In this document: positions 1-9,649 of the stretch, piece by piece | Layout: each line of letters opens with the position of its first letter | How positions within the stretch are numbered: position 1 is the stretch's first letter | DNA from: Lampropedia puyangensis | GTDB lineage: Bacteria; Pseudomonadota; Gammaproteobacteria; Burkholderiales; Burkholderiaceae_C | Reading direction: 5' to 3' | Assembly (NCBI RefSeq): GCF_004833285.1 | Contig: NZ_STFG01000011.1 | Span: 58,401-122,400, forward strand | DNA length: 64,000 nucleotides | Program-made: the position numbers and the translations under genes | Notes under the pieces: model-generated | The model's database searches: none | Told to the model about the DNA's origin: nothing | Seen by the model: only the letters and a program-made list of their open reading frames with translations

Positions 1-674
1 AACTGGCTTTGTGTGGGCTTTTGGCCCGCCAACGTGTGTGGCCGATTACGCTCACTATTGGCAATGCCGGTTGGCACGAAATAAGGGCACAACACGCTGG
101 CCGATATCTGGTCTGTCACCAGCTTCAAGTCTTGGTACAGAGTCTCGGTCAAAGCAACCACAGAATGTTTGCTGACGTTGTAAATTCCCATGTTGGGCGG
201 TGTCAGTAACCCAGCCATGCTGGCGGTATTGACGATATGCCCTTGCCATTGGGGATCGGCTTTGGCTGCAGCCAGCATCATGGGGGTGAAGTAATGCACC
301 CCGTGCACTACACCCATCACATTCACCCCCATTACCCAACTCCACTCAGCGGGGGTGTTTTCCCAGACCAAACCACCTGCCGATACGCCTGCGTTGTTAA
401 ACACCAAATGCGGCGCGCCCAGCTGCAACTGCACGTCCTGTGCCAAGGCCTGCATGGCAGCCGCATTGGCTACATCTACGACCCGCGCCAAAATAGTGCC
501 GCCATAGGCAGCCACGATAAGTTGCAACTCGGCAACGGCCCGGTCTAGCGCATCTTGCTGTACATCCAGGAGCACCAGGTGCATGCCCCGTGCAGCCCCA
601 ATGCGCGCGCACTCAAGCCCGAAGCCTGAACCTGCACCCGTCAATACCGCTGTTTTTCCTTGAAAATTCTGCAT
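1..674 (-). CDS. SDR family oxidoreductase (partial, 3' end cut by window edge)
   Basis: Classical short-chain dehydrogenase/reductase, NAD(P)-dependent. Reading the minus strand from ATG 674 gives an open frame of 224 codons with no stop before the window edge. Visible motifs are the Rossmann nucleotide-binding TGAGSGFG near residue 12, NNAG near residue 90, a catalytic Ser in NTAS, and the YNVSK active-site Tyr/Lys pair. It is the last visible gene of the minus-strand operon, 59 nt after the MDR reductase. Substrate cannot be read from sequence; the neighbours suggest a step in acyl or short-chain alcohol oxidation. Family assignment is firm, function is inference. Confidence 0.85.
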   Translation of the reverse strand, partial: MQNFQGKTAVLTGAGSGFGLECARIGAARGMHLVLLDVQQDALDRAVAELQLIVAAYGGTILARVVDVANAAAMQALAQDVQLQLGAPHLVFNNAGVSAGGLVWENTPAEWSWVMGVNVMGVVHGVHYFTPMMLAAAKADPQWQGHIVNTASMAGLLTPPNMGIYNVSKHSVVALTETLYQDLKLVTDQISASVLCPYFVPTGIANSERNRPHTLAGQKPTQSQ

Positions 675-733
675 GATGTGTTTTGTCTCCTGTTGTTTGT
701 CTCAATGCACACGGGAACCTCTCCCGGATGCGG

Positions 734-1753
734 TCAGATCAACTTGACCAATTGCTTGCCAAAGTTCTGGCCTTTGAGCATGCCCAGGAATGCGTCTGGA
801 GCAGACTCCAGCCCTTGTGCAATAGATTCTCGGGCGCGCAGCTTGCCGGTAGCCACCAATTCACCCAACTCCTTCAATGCCGCAGGCCAGACCTGCATGT
901 GCTCACTGACGATGAACCCCTCTACCCGCATGCGGTTGATCAGCATCAACGCGGGGTTGGCCATGGGAATAGGTTGGCCATCGTAGCCTGCGATCATGCC
1001 GCACAGCGCTATGCGCGAGAAGGCATTGGCGCGCAGCATGATGGCATCCATGATCCATCCGCCCACGTTTTCAAAATGGCCATCGATACCATCGGGGCAA
1101 ACTTCCTTCAGTGCCTTGGCCAAGGCATACACATCACTGTTGTAAGCTCGGTAATCGAGACAGGCATCAAAACCTAACTCTTGCTCTGCATAGCGGCATT
1201 TGTCTGGCCCTCCTGCAATGCCAACCACTCTGCAACCGCGCGCCTTCGCCAGTGCCGCATAGGCGCTCCCCACAGCCCCCGATGCCGCTGTCACTGTCAC
1301 TGTTTGGCCAGGTTTGGGATCAATGATGTGCACCAAGCCGTAATAGGCGGTCACGCCAGGCATGCCCACTGCGCCCAAGTAGGCGGACAAGGGCACACGG
1401 CTGGTATCCACTTTACGCATCATGCCGGGTTCATTGGCATTGACCACGCTGTACTCTTGCCAACCGCCCATGCCCACCACGTGGTTGCCTACGGCGTAGT
1501 CAGGATGGCGGCTCTCCACCACTTCCCCGACCGTGCCACCAATCATGACTTCCCCCAATGCCTGCGAAGCGGCATAACTCTTCGATTCATTCATGCGCCC
1601 GCGCATGTAGGGGTCCAGACTCAGGTAATGGTGGCGCACCAACACCTGCCCCTCTTGCAGGGCCGGTGTGTCTGTCTCAACCAGTTTGAAGTTACTGGCG
1701 CTGGCCTCACCTTGAGGGCGGTTGTCCAGCAACATTTGGCGATTTTTAGGCAT
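734..1753 (-). CDS. NADP-dependent MDR-family oxidoreductase (CurA/prostaglandin-reductase type)
   Basis: Zinc-independent medium-chain dehydrogenase/reductase of the YncB/CurA/leukotriene B4 12-hydroxydehydrogenase group, which reduces or oxidises the alpha,beta double bond of enones with NADP(H). The 339-residue product has the group's N-terminal YLSLDPYMRGRM motif, the GAVG nucleotide-binding loop in TAASGAVGS near residue 150, and the FENVGG segment. The start was placed at 1753 because AAGGAG lies 8-12 nt upstream; a longer frame to 1783 has no such site. It is the sixth gene of the operon running down from 6020. The family call is secure; the physiological enone is unknown. Confidence 0.85.
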   Translation of the reverse strand: MPKNRQMLLDNRPQGEASASNFKLVETDTPALQEGQVLVRHHYLSLDPYMRGRMNESKSYAASQALGEVMIGGTVGEVVESRHPDYAVGNHVVGMGGWQEYSVVNANEPGMMRKVDTSRVPLSAYLGAVGMPGVTAYYGLVHIIDPKPGQTVTVTAASGAVGSAYAALAKARGCRVVGIAGGPDKCRYAEQELGFDACLDYRAYNSDVYALAKALKEVCPDGIDGHFENVGGWIMDAIMLRANAFSRIALCGMIAGYDGQPIPMANPALMLINRMRVEGFIVSEHMQVWPAALKELGELVATGKLRARESIAQGLESAPDAFLGMLKGQNFGKQLVKLI

Positions 1754-1816
1754 GGGTGTCTCCTTAAAAGGGAAGAGAATCAAACGAGAAAAAACATAAA
1801 CACAGCCGACTTCGCA

Positions 1817-2515
1817 TCAATGCCCGCTACCAACAGCACAACGCATTACGCGCAGGCCCTGCGCGGTCATGATCTCTGCTGTCAAAAAGGGCTGCTGATG
1901 CGCACACGCCTCCCATGTCAGCACTGGCATCGCACTGTCTTGCTGCAGCCCAAGGGACTGGGCCAAGTGCGCCAAACGCTGCGGCTGAGGGTGTGCAATG
2001 CGCAACCTTTGCAAGGACAACCCTTGGTCAGACAAGCCTTCGGCTGGGTGCGGCAGGCCGGCCTCCCACTCAATCACGGCAGGCCCCACACCATCGACAG
2101 GAATGGAGCCATCAGCCGGAATCGTGATCTGCCATCGACGCTCGCCACGACTCATGGCCTGCACAGGCCCTAATGGCTCGCTGGCGGCACCGATAGTTTG
2201 CGCAATTGCATTTGTGCGTAACACCCACATGGCCAGTCGGGGAGGCGCATCTGATGGCAACGTATCAAGTGCAAACCAACGCGGCTGCGCTGGTGCAGGA
2301 ACACCCGCTTGGGGGGCAATGACTTCGAGGTATAGGCTTGGGCCCAACCGCAACAATGCATTGTGCGTACCCATACGAGGGTGCTGCCCGCCAGGTTGTG
2401 GGCGCACCCCTAGAACTGATTCCACCCACTGCACACCCTGCTCCAAAGAGGGAGCAGCAACGGCAATATGATCCAGTACAACGCAAGGCGTCACTTTTTC
2501 TTCTTGGACTGTCAT
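1817..2515 (-). CDS. VOC-superfamily protein, glyoxalase-like domain
   Basis: A 232-residue vicinal-oxygen-chelate protein. The N-terminal half shows the usual module opening, LDHIAVAAPSLEQG, then a GTHNALLRLG strand and YLEVIAP, where the Glu is the likely metal ligand. The C-terminal half is a second, weaker module. Such proteins act as isomerases, lyases or dioxygenases on metal-chelating substrates, and the reaction cannot be told here. AAAGG precedes the ATG by about 8 nt. It lies between the thioesterase and the MDR reductase in the same operon, so a role in the same catabolic route is likely but inferred. Confidence 0.75.
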   Translation of the reverse strand: MTVQEEKVTPCVVLDHIAVAAPSLEQGVQWVESVLGVRPQPGGQHPRMGTHNALLRLGPSLYLEVIAPQAGVPAPAQPRWFALDTLPSDAPPRLAMWVLRTNAIAQTIGAASEPLGPVQAMSRGERRWQITIPADGSIPVDGVGPAVIEWEAGLPHPAEGLSDQGLSLQRLRIAHPQPQRLAHLAQSLGLQQDSAMPVLTWEACAHQQPFLTAEIMTAQGLRVMRCAVGSGH

Positions 2516-2533
2516 CGAATAGCCTTTGCGTAC

Positions 2534-2956
2534 TTAATGGTTACTCACAGCTGCTGCTGACGCACTGGCTGGGCGTTGTTTGAGCACAAAGGTGCCACTG
2601 GCTTTGGCACTGATATCGCCGGCCTCGTTGCAGACAGTCGCCTCAATGAAGACCAAACTTTTCGTGCGGTGAACCACCTTGCCATACCCATTCAACGTTC
2701 CTTTTGATGGCCGCAAAAACGTGGTTTTCATCTCCACTGTAATTGCGCCCACATCAGGCTGCTCGGGCTCAAGCGCAGCAAACGCCATCGTCACATCCAA
2801 AAGCGTCATCACTACACCGCCATGGGCCATGGCAAAGCCATTGAAATGTTCTGGCTTGGGAACCATACGCAAATGCGATTCGCCTTGCCCATAACGCACA
2901 AACTCAATGCCTAAATGGTCAATAAAAGGGACTGTCAAACCGCGCGCAGCACTCAT
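2534..2956 (-). CDS. PaaI-family hotdog thioesterase
   Basis: A single hotdog-fold acyl-CoA thioesterase of 140 residues. It shows the family's substrate-pocket segment FNGFAMAHGGVVMTLLD, with HGG and the Asp expected in PaaI/4HBT enzymes, and FVKTFLRP-like strand content (KTTFLRPSKG). I placed the start at ATG 2956, which has AAAGGA upstream and sits 17 nt after the preceding SDR gene; the in-frame GTG at 2983 would overlap that gene. It probably releases CoA from pathway intermediates of this operon, but acyl specificity is not visible. Confidence 0.8.
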   Translation of the reverse strand: MSAARGLTVPFIDHLGIEFVRYGQGESHLRMVPKPEHFNGFAMAHGGVVMTLLDVTMAFAALEPEQPDVGAITVEMKTTFLRPSKGTLNGYGKVVHRTKSLVFIEATVCNEAGDISAKASGTFVLKQRPASASAAAVSNH

Positions 2957-2972
2957 TCCTAAAATTCCTTTG

Positions 2973-3770
2973 TTAACCGCCACTGAGGATGCTTACCCCA
3001 CCATCAACGGCCAACCATTGGCCTGTGATGTGCTTGCCCGCATCCGATGCAAACAGCAGCGTAATACCTTTGAGATCTTCGTCATCGCCCAAACGTTTGA
3101 GCGGGGATTTCGCTGCAACAGCCTCATCCCCACCCATGGCTTTGAGCGTGCCGAGCGTCATTTTGCTGGGGAAGAATCCTGGGCAAATCGCATTCACGCG
3201 AATGCCCCGTCCGCCCCACTCCGCCGCCAGCGCGCGGGTGAAATTCAGAACCGCCCCCTTAGAGGTGTTGTAGGCAATCGTTTGCATCTCCGGCGGGTTG
3301 CCGCCCAGTCCCGCAATCGAAGCCAAATTGATGATGCGCCCCGATTGACGCGGCAGCATGCTCAGTTTGGCCACTTGCTGGCTAAGCAAGAAATAGCCCC
3401 GAATATTCAGGTTCATGACCTTATCCCAAGCTTGGAGTGGATGCTCCTCTGCAGGCGCCCCCCATGTCGCACCTGCATTGTTGATCAGAACATCAATCTC
3501 GCCCAACTGGTCTTTGGCATGCCGGGCCAGGCGCTCAATATCCTGCGGTTTGGCCGCGTCAGCAGCCAGCCACTGTGCATCAATGCCTGCGGCTTTGAGC
3601 TCCGCAGTAGCCTCCTCCAAATCAGCCGCTTTGCGCGAGCTGATGAGCACCTTGGCCCCGGCTTCGCCCAAGGCATGCGCCATTTGCAGCCCCAGGCCAC
3701 GCGAGCCCCCTGTCACCAAGGCAGTTTTGCCACTGAGGTTAAATAGCTGCTGAACAGTACGATGGGTCAT
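2973..3770 (-). CDS. SDR family oxidoreductase
   Basis: A 265-residue classical SDR. Motifs in order: TGGSRGLG cofactor loop (residues about 20-27), a basic SSRK after strand 2 that suits NADP, NNAG, ASIAG with the catalytic Ser, YNTSKG with the catalytic Tyr and Lys, and the C-terminal QWLAVDGG typical of FabG-like 3-ketoacyl or 3-hydroxyacyl reductases. AAGGAG lies 10 nt before the ATG. It differs from the SDR at the left edge and is not a simple duplicate. In this operon, next to an acyl-CoA dehydrogenase and a thioesterase, a 3-hydroxyacyl-CoA dehydrogenase-like role is plausible. Confidence 0.85.
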   Translation of the reverse strand: MTHRTVQQLFNLSGKTALVTGGSRGLGLQMAHALGEAGAKVLISSRKAADLEEATAELKAAGIDAQWLAADAAKPQDIERLARHAKDQLGEIDVLINNAGATWGAPAEEHPLQAWDKVMNLNIRGYFLLSQQVAKLSMLPRQSGRIINLASIAGLGGNPPEMQTIAYNTSKGAVLNFTRALAAEWGGRGIRVNAICPGFFPSKMTLGTLKAMGGDEAVAAKSPLKRLGDDEDLKGITLLFASDAGKHITGQWLAVDGGVSILSGG

Positions 3771-3817
3771 GATTTGTGTCTCCTTGTCATTGTCAAAATC
3801 AAATGCGGGCCATCAAC

Positions 3818-3850
3818 AAACCATGTGCACTGGCGCTGTACACATGGTTT
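3818..3850. repeat. Intercistronic inverted repeat
   Basis: AAACCATGTG at 3818-3827 is repeated as its exact complement CACATGGTTT at 3841-3850, with two further pairs inside after one mismatch and a loop of about 7 nt. It sits in the 93-nt gap between the Dabb gene and the SDR gene of the minus-strand operon. There is no strong T tract on either side, so a simple terminator is not well supported; an mRNA processing or attenuation hairpin, or an operator for an internal promoter, are alternatives. Confidence 0.6.
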
Positions 3851-3863
3851 ATGAATACATGGA

Positions 3864-4184
3864 TCAGGACTCCCAATCCATGCACTGGCGCGATTCGCGA
3901 ATGGCGCCAATAAAGCCCTTCAAAGCTACATGCTGTGGATGTTCCGCATAAGCATCCAGTGCAGCCTTATCGGTAAATTCACTGAACAACACAATGTCGT
4001 AAGTGGCCTCCAAACCCTGCGCATGCGCCTCTTGCGCAGTCACCACCTCAAAACGCAAAGTGCCAGAAGAAAGCTGGGCACAAGCCAGCAACTTGTCTTT
4101 CATCAGACGCACATTAGTAGCCTTGTCTGCGCCTTCGGCGTGTTCGTGCAACTTCCACATCACAATGTGTTTGAGGGTGGTCAT
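3864..4184 (-). CDS. Dabb-family (stress-responsive A/B barrel) protein
   Basis: A 106-residue dimeric alpha+beta barrel protein. It opens with the family hallmark LKHIVMWKL, has a central YDIVLFSEF strand, and ends with the YAEHPQHVALKGFI segment typical of Dabb/ferredoxin-like small proteins. Homologues include olivetolic-acid-cyclase-like and stress-induced proteins, mostly without known activity. Its ATG is 3 nt after the stop of the acyl-CoA dehydrogenase gene, so the two are translationally coupled. Function within the operon is unknown. Confidence 0.8.
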   Translation of the reverse strand: MTTLKHIVMWKLHEHAEGADKATNVRLMKDKLLACAQLSSGTLRFEVVTAQEAHAQGLEATYDIVLFSEFTDKAALDAYAEHPQHVALKGFIGAIRESRQCMDWES

Positions 4185-4187
4185 GGT

Positions 4188-6020
4188 TCAAAATCCTTCT
4201 TCAATCAGGTCTACAAAAGTGGTATCGCCCGTTTGTACCACTTGTAGCCACGCGCCAATTTTTGGCAGCTCGTAATGAAAGAAAAATTGTGCGCATGCCA
4301 TACGCCCTTGCGCGGCTGCATCTAACTGAGCATCTGAACGCGTCTGCACTGCGCACACCACATCCAACCAAATCCAAGCCAGCACCACATGACCAAAGGC
4401 CTGCATATAGGGCACCGCATTGGCCAAGCTACGATTGGCGTCATTCCATTGCCATGCCAACGCTGTGGTGTGCAACACTTGATCCCATGCTTGCGTCAAC
4501 TGTCCTGCAAAATCGGCCAATGCAGGCCACTGCTTAGCCTGCTCGGCAGTGGCCTTCATACGCTGTGTCAGCAGCTTCAATCCAGCACCGTCTTGCATGC
4601 GCACTTTGCGCCCTAATAAGTCATTGGCTTGTATGCCGTGCGTCCCTTCATGGATCATGTTCAGGCGGTTATCGCGCCAATATTGTTCCACCGGGAAGTC
4701 GCGTGTATAGCCATAGCCGCCATGAATCTGAATGGCCAACGAGTTGGCCTCCAAACACCATTCGCTTGGCCAGCTTTTAGCAATGGGGGTCAATACTTCC
4801 AGCAGTAATTGCGCCTCTGCAGCGCTTGGAGCATCTCCAGTGTGCTGCTCATCCACCAAACGCGCGGCCAGTAAATTCAGCGCCAGAGCCCCTTCGGTGT
4901 AGGCCTTTTGCGCCAACAACATACGGCGCACATCAGCATGGGCGATGATGGGCACTTGCGGCGCAGCTGCATCTTTGCCGCCAGCCCCTAGCGGCCGCCC
5001 CTGAGGACGGTTCTTGGCGTACTCCAAACTGGCCTCGTAACCTGCAAAACCCAGCATGGTCGCGGCCATCCCAATAGCAATGCGCGCCTCGTTCATCATA
5101 TGGAACATGCAACGCAAGCCATCGCCCACGTTACCCACGCGGTAACCAATCGCCCCTGCTGCACCGCGTACTGGGTATTTGCCCTCACCGAAATTGAGCA
5201 AAGTATTTGTCGTTCCACGCCAGCCTAGTTTGTGGTTTAAACCGGCTAAGACCACATCGTTGCGCTCCCCCGTGAGCTGCCCTTGCGTATCCACCATTTT
5301 CTTGGGCACGACAAACAAAGATATGCCCTTGACGCCTGGCACCAACTTGCCATTGGCATCGGGCACTTTAGCCAATACCAAATGAACAATGTTTTCAGAC
5401 AGCTCATGGTCGCCAGAGGAAATCCACATTTTGTTGCCACGCAAACGGTAGCGTGGCCCTAAGGGGTCAGCTTCGTAGTCTGGTCCATCAGGCTCTGCAC
5501 GGGTTGCCACATCACTAAGTGAGGAGCCTGCCTGGGGTTCGGACAAACACATGGTGCCAGTGAATCGACCATTGAATTCGTTGTGCGCAAATACTTGTTT
5601 TTGCAGTGCCGTGCCGTGGGCCATCAGCAAGTTGGCATTACCTGTTGTAAGCATGTTGGAGCCAATGCTGATGGAAGCTTTGGCAAAAAAAGTGTTTGCC
5701 GCAGAATCCACCACAAATGGCAACTGCATACCCCCCAATTCGTAGTCCTGTGCAGCGCTCAGCATGCCTGATTCCGCATAGGCTTTACGAGCCTCATAAG
5801 TGGCTTGTGGCAGCACCACTTTCTCACCATCAAAGTGCGGTTCTTGGGTATCAACCAAACGGTTAAATGGCGCATATTTCTCTACAGCAATGCGCTCACA
5901 CGTGTCGAAAACTGCCTCAAAGGTTTCGCGCGAATGGTCTGCATAGCGCGCGCGCTGGCTCAACTGCTCAACCTGCAGCCAATCGTAGAGAAGAAAGCTC
6001 AAAGTGTTGCGCAAAGACAT
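4188..6020 (-). CDS. Acyl-CoA dehydrogenase family protein, long form with C-terminal extension
   Basis: FAD-dependent acyl-CoA dehydrogenase, 610 residues, much longer than the usual 380 because of an added C-terminal helical domain (after about residue 480), as in the FadE/AcdA-type proteins that accompany Burkholderiales fatty-acid loci. Seen in order: GGMQLPF, the FAD/acyl-binding TMCLSEPQAGSSLSD segment, WISSGDHE, and near residue 457 IHEGTHGIQ, whose Glu matches the usual catalytic-base position, then LLGRK. It is the first gene of the operon running to the left edge. It should introduce the alpha,beta double bond in an acyl-CoA; chain length or branching cannot be read. The ribosome site (GTAGG) is weak. 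Confidence 0.9.
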   Translation of the reverse strand: MSLRNTLSFLLYDWLQVEQLSQRARYADHSRETFEAVFDTCERIAVEKYAPFNRLVDTQEPHFDGEKVVLPQATYEARKAYAESGMLSAAQDYELGGMQLPFVVDSAANTFFAKASISIGSNMLTTGNANLLMAHGTALQKQVFAHNEFNGRFTGTMCLSEPQAGSSLSDVATRAEPDGPDYEADPLGPRYRLRGNKMWISSGDHELSENIVHLVLAKVPDANGKLVPGVKGISLFVVPKKMVDTQGQLTGERNDVVLAGLNHKLGWRGTTNTLLNFGEGKYPVRGAAGAIGYRVGNVGDGLRCMFHMMNEARIAIGMAATMLGFAGYEASLEYAKNRPQGRPLGAGGKDAAAPQVPIIAHADVRRMLLAQKAYTEGALALNLLAARLVDEQHTGDAPSAAEAQLLLEVLTPIAKSWPSEWCLEANSLAIQIHGGYGYTRDFPVEQYWRDNRLNMIHEGTHGIQANDLLGRKVRMQDGAGLKLLTQRMKATAEQAKQWPALADFAGQLTQAWDQVLHTTALAWQWNDANRSLANAVPYMQAFGHVVLAWIWLDVVCAVQTRSDAQLDAAAQGRMACAQFFFHYELPKIGAWLQVVQTGDTTFVDLIEEGF

Positions 6021-6110
6021 GGTGACAACCTACCCAGAACAAGAATGAAAGTACCATCGTAGCTTGCGCAACAAGAATCCTCAGTCGCCTATGCAACCTC
6101 TGCTCTGCGG

Positions 6111-6116
6111 TATGAT
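6111..6116 (+). promoter_or_regulatory. Possible -10 element for the TPP-riboswitch transcript
   Basis: TATGAT lies about 35 nt before the first conserved riboswitch bases, a suitable place for the -10 hexamer of the tenA transcript. No convincing -35 hexamer is found at 16-18 nt upstream, so this is a weak call made mainly on position. Confidence 0.3.
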
Positions 6117-6147
6117 CGTCCAGCGCTGCGCCAAGGCCCAACGCACC

Positions 6148-6262
6148 AACCGAGGGGAGTCCCGCCAAGGGGCTGAGAGACTGTTACGCACCACAGCCGC
6201 ACATGGCCGCGCAGCACAGTGACCCTTTGAACCTGCTCCGGATCATGCCGGCGAAGGGACGG
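6148..6262 (+). ncRNA. TPP riboswitch (THI element) aptamer
   Basis: The two conserved blocks of the thiamine-pyrophosphate aptamer are present in the right order and spacing: GGGGAGTCC and GGCTGAGAG at about 6154-6179, then ACCCTTTGAACCTG ending at 6235, and CCGGATCATGCCGGCGAAGGGA at about 6238-6259 (split for length: CCGGATCATGCC, then GGCGAAGGGA). The variable P3 arm lies between. It is followed by two TenA-family genes, which fits thiamine salvage. Expected effect: TPP binding lowers translation or transcription of these genes. The assignment is strong from primary sequence alone; structure was not computed. Confidence 0.93.
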
Positions 6263-6347
6263 ATGTTCACCACGCGACCGCATCCCTTTACTGCCAAATT
6301 GCACCAATGGACTAGCCCAGCTAGGCCCAATGTTTTTGGCTTTGCAT

Positions 6348-6396
6348 GCTCCTCTGAGAAGGTTCTTGAGAACCCATTCAACCACCTTCTAGGAGC
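6348..6396 (+). promoter_or_regulatory. Riboswitch expression platform: RBS-sequestering hairpin
   Basis: GCTCCT (6348-6353) and AGAAGGT (6357-6363) pair exactly with ACCTTCT (6384-6390) and AGGAGC (6391-6396), giving 13 base pairs with a 3-nt CTG bulge. The Shine-Dalgarno AGGAG (6391-6395) of the GTG start at 6402 lies wholly inside the stem. A competing small hairpin, GGTTC-TTGA-GAACC (6361-6374), uses part of the same arm and could act as anti-sequestor. This matches the translation-control mode usual for proteobacterial TPP riboswitches. Pairing is seen directly; the switching mechanism is inference. Confidence 0.75.
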
Positions 6397-6401
6397 CAGC
6401 C

Positions 6402-7061
6402 GTGCCCAACACCACTGTCCAGCGTTTCACCGAACAATTGCGCCAAGCCAATTTTCAAACATGGGAAGATGCCGTTGGGCATCGGTTTGTACAAGAGATT
6501 TTTGCAGGCACAGTGCCGCAGCCTGTGATGGCGCAATACCTGATTCAAGACCATCGCTTCCTTGACAGTTTCTTGACCCTTCTGGGTGGGGCCATTGCCA
6601 CCGCCGACACCTTTGAAGCACGCCTGCGCTTTGGCCGCTTTGCGGGCATGGTTTCAGGCGATGAGAACACCTACTTCTTACGTGCGTTTGAAGCACTTGG
6701 TGTAACCCCAACGCAGCGCGAGCAAACCCCAGATACAACATCCACGCAGGGCTTTTCGGCCATCATGCGCGAAGCTGCTGCAACACGCGAATATGCAGCC
6801 ATTTTGGCTGTTCTGAATGTGGCCGAGTGGCTGTATCAGGATTGGGCTACACGTGGTACCAAACCGCTGCCCAAAGACTTTGTGCATGCCGAATGGGTAA
6901 CCTTGCATGACAACGCTTTCTTCAATGATTTTGTCGCCTTTCTGCGCAGCGAACTGGACCGCGTCGGCCCGACTCAACAGGCCATCGCACACGATTTCTT
7001 TGGCCGAGCAGTTGGCCTAGAACTGAATTTTTTTGACCAAGCATACCAAGTGCCCCATTAA
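6402..7061 (+). CDS. TenA-family protein, TenA_E type (active-site Cys replaced)
   Basis: All-helical haem-oxygenase-like TenA fold, 219 residues, starting at GTG 6402 with AGGAG 6 nt upstream. It keeps the YLIQDHRFLDSFL helix and the C-terminal GLELNFFD segment whose Glu207 matches the acidic catalytic residue of TenA. Where true thiaminase II has a PC..GYAEIG motif, this protein has VAEWLYQDW: no Cys, but Glu142 nearby, the pattern of the TenA_E subfamily. Plant TenA_E proteins salvage damaged thiamine pyrimidine precursors such as formylamino-HMP or amino-HMP. It is the first gene after the TPP riboswitch, 32 nt before a Cys-type tenA. A salvage hydrolase role is likely but its substrate is inferred. 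Confidence 0.8.
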   Translation: MPNTTVQRFTEQLRQANFQTWEDAVGHRFVQEIFAGTVPQPVMAQYLIQDHRFLDSFLTLLGGAIATADTFEARLRFGRFAGMVSGDENTYFLRAFEALGVTPTQREQTPDTTSTQGFSAIMREAAATREYAAILAVLNVAEWLYQDWATRGTKPLPKDFVHAEWVTLHDNAFFNDFVAFLRSELDRVGPTQQAIAHDFFGRAVGLELNFFDQAYQVPH

Positions 7062-7093
7062 ACCCAGAACACTCTATTAACAGGGCACAAAGC

Positions 7094-7771
7094 ATGAATA
7101 CATCTGCTATTTTTGAGCGCATCAAGGCTGCAGCCATTGAAGATTGGCAACGGTATGTTGACCATGAATTCATCCGCCAAATGGAAGCCGGCACCCTTGC
7201 TCAAGCCGTTTTTCAGCAATATCTCATTCAGGACTATTTATTCCTGATTCAATATGCCCGCGCCTACGCATTGGCGATTTACAAAAGTCCAACCCTTGAG
7301 GACATGCAATTGGCTCAGGGCGGACTCAATGCCATTTTGGGAGAAATGCATTTACATATACGGCTGTGCGAAGGGTGGGGTCTAAAGAAGGCAGATCTAA
7401 TCGCTGCCCCAGAGCATGCTGCGACCATTGCCTACACCCGTTACGTGCTCGATTGTGGGCAGCGTGGCGACTTGCTTGATTTGCATGTTGCTTTGGCACC
7501 CTGCATGATTGGCTATGCAGAAATTGGAAGGCGTCTCGCGCCAGCACTAGCTGCAAATCCCAATCATCCATACCGCGAATGGATCAGCGAATATGCCAGC
7601 GAAGGCTTTCAACAAGCAGCTCAAGCCTCTATCAACCACATGCAACAACTCGCCGACCGGGCACTGACTGAAGCCCGCTTTCTGGATATCGTTGCTATTT
7701 TTTCCAAAGCTTCACAGTTAGAAGCTGATTTTTGGCAAATGGGGTTTGATTTGGCCCGCGAAAAAAATTAG
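7094..7771 (+). CDS. tenA: TenA, aminopyrimidine aminohydrolase / thiaminase II (Cys type)
   Basis: TenA hydrolyses 4-amino-5-aminomethyl-2-methylpyrimidine to HMP, letting the cell reuse broken thiamine; it also cleaves thiamine slowly. The 225-residue product has YLIQDYLFL, YTRYVLDCG, the catalytic Cys137 in APCMIGYAEIG, and Glu210 in QLEADFWQMG; these match Cys135 and Glu205 of Bacillus TenA. It follows the TenA_E gene by 32 nt with no promoter in between, so both should answer to the TPP riboswitch. A hairpin terminator follows. Confident. Confidence 0.92.
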   Translation: MNTSAIFERIKAAAIEDWQRYVDHEFIRQMEAGTLAQAVFQQYLIQDYLFLIQYARAYALAIYKSPTLEDMQLAQGGLNAILGEMHLHIRLCEGWGLKKADLIAAPEHAATIAYTRYVLDCGQRGDLLDLHVALAPCMIGYAEIGRRLAPALAANPNHPYREWISEYASEGFQQAAQASINHMQQLADRALTEARFLDIVAIFSKASQLEADFWQMGFDLAREKN

Positions 7772-7816
7772 CCGCCCCCGTCCATCCATCTCATAACGAA
7801 ATGGGTGAACAAAAAG

Positions 7817-7850
7817 AAAACCCAGCCATTTCTGGCTGGGTTTTCTTTGG
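7817..7850. terminator. Bidirectional terminator between tenA and groEL
   Basis: Stem CCCAGCC (7821-7827) / GGCTGGG (7834-7840), flanked by AAAA on the left and TTTTCTTT on the right, so that it has a T tract in either direction. It lies between two convergent genes and can end both transcripts. Confidence 0.85.
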
Positions 7851-7903
7851 GAACAGGCATGAAAGATGCGAAAGATAACCGCATCCATCTTGCTAGCTGC
7901 TGA

Positions 7904-9571
<1,668 letters not shown>

Positions 9572-9649
9572 TCACAATCACGCTGCTGCAACTGTCCTGT
9601 CGACTGTTTTAAAGCACCAGCGTTTAATTCTTAAAAGAGAAAGGCTGAA

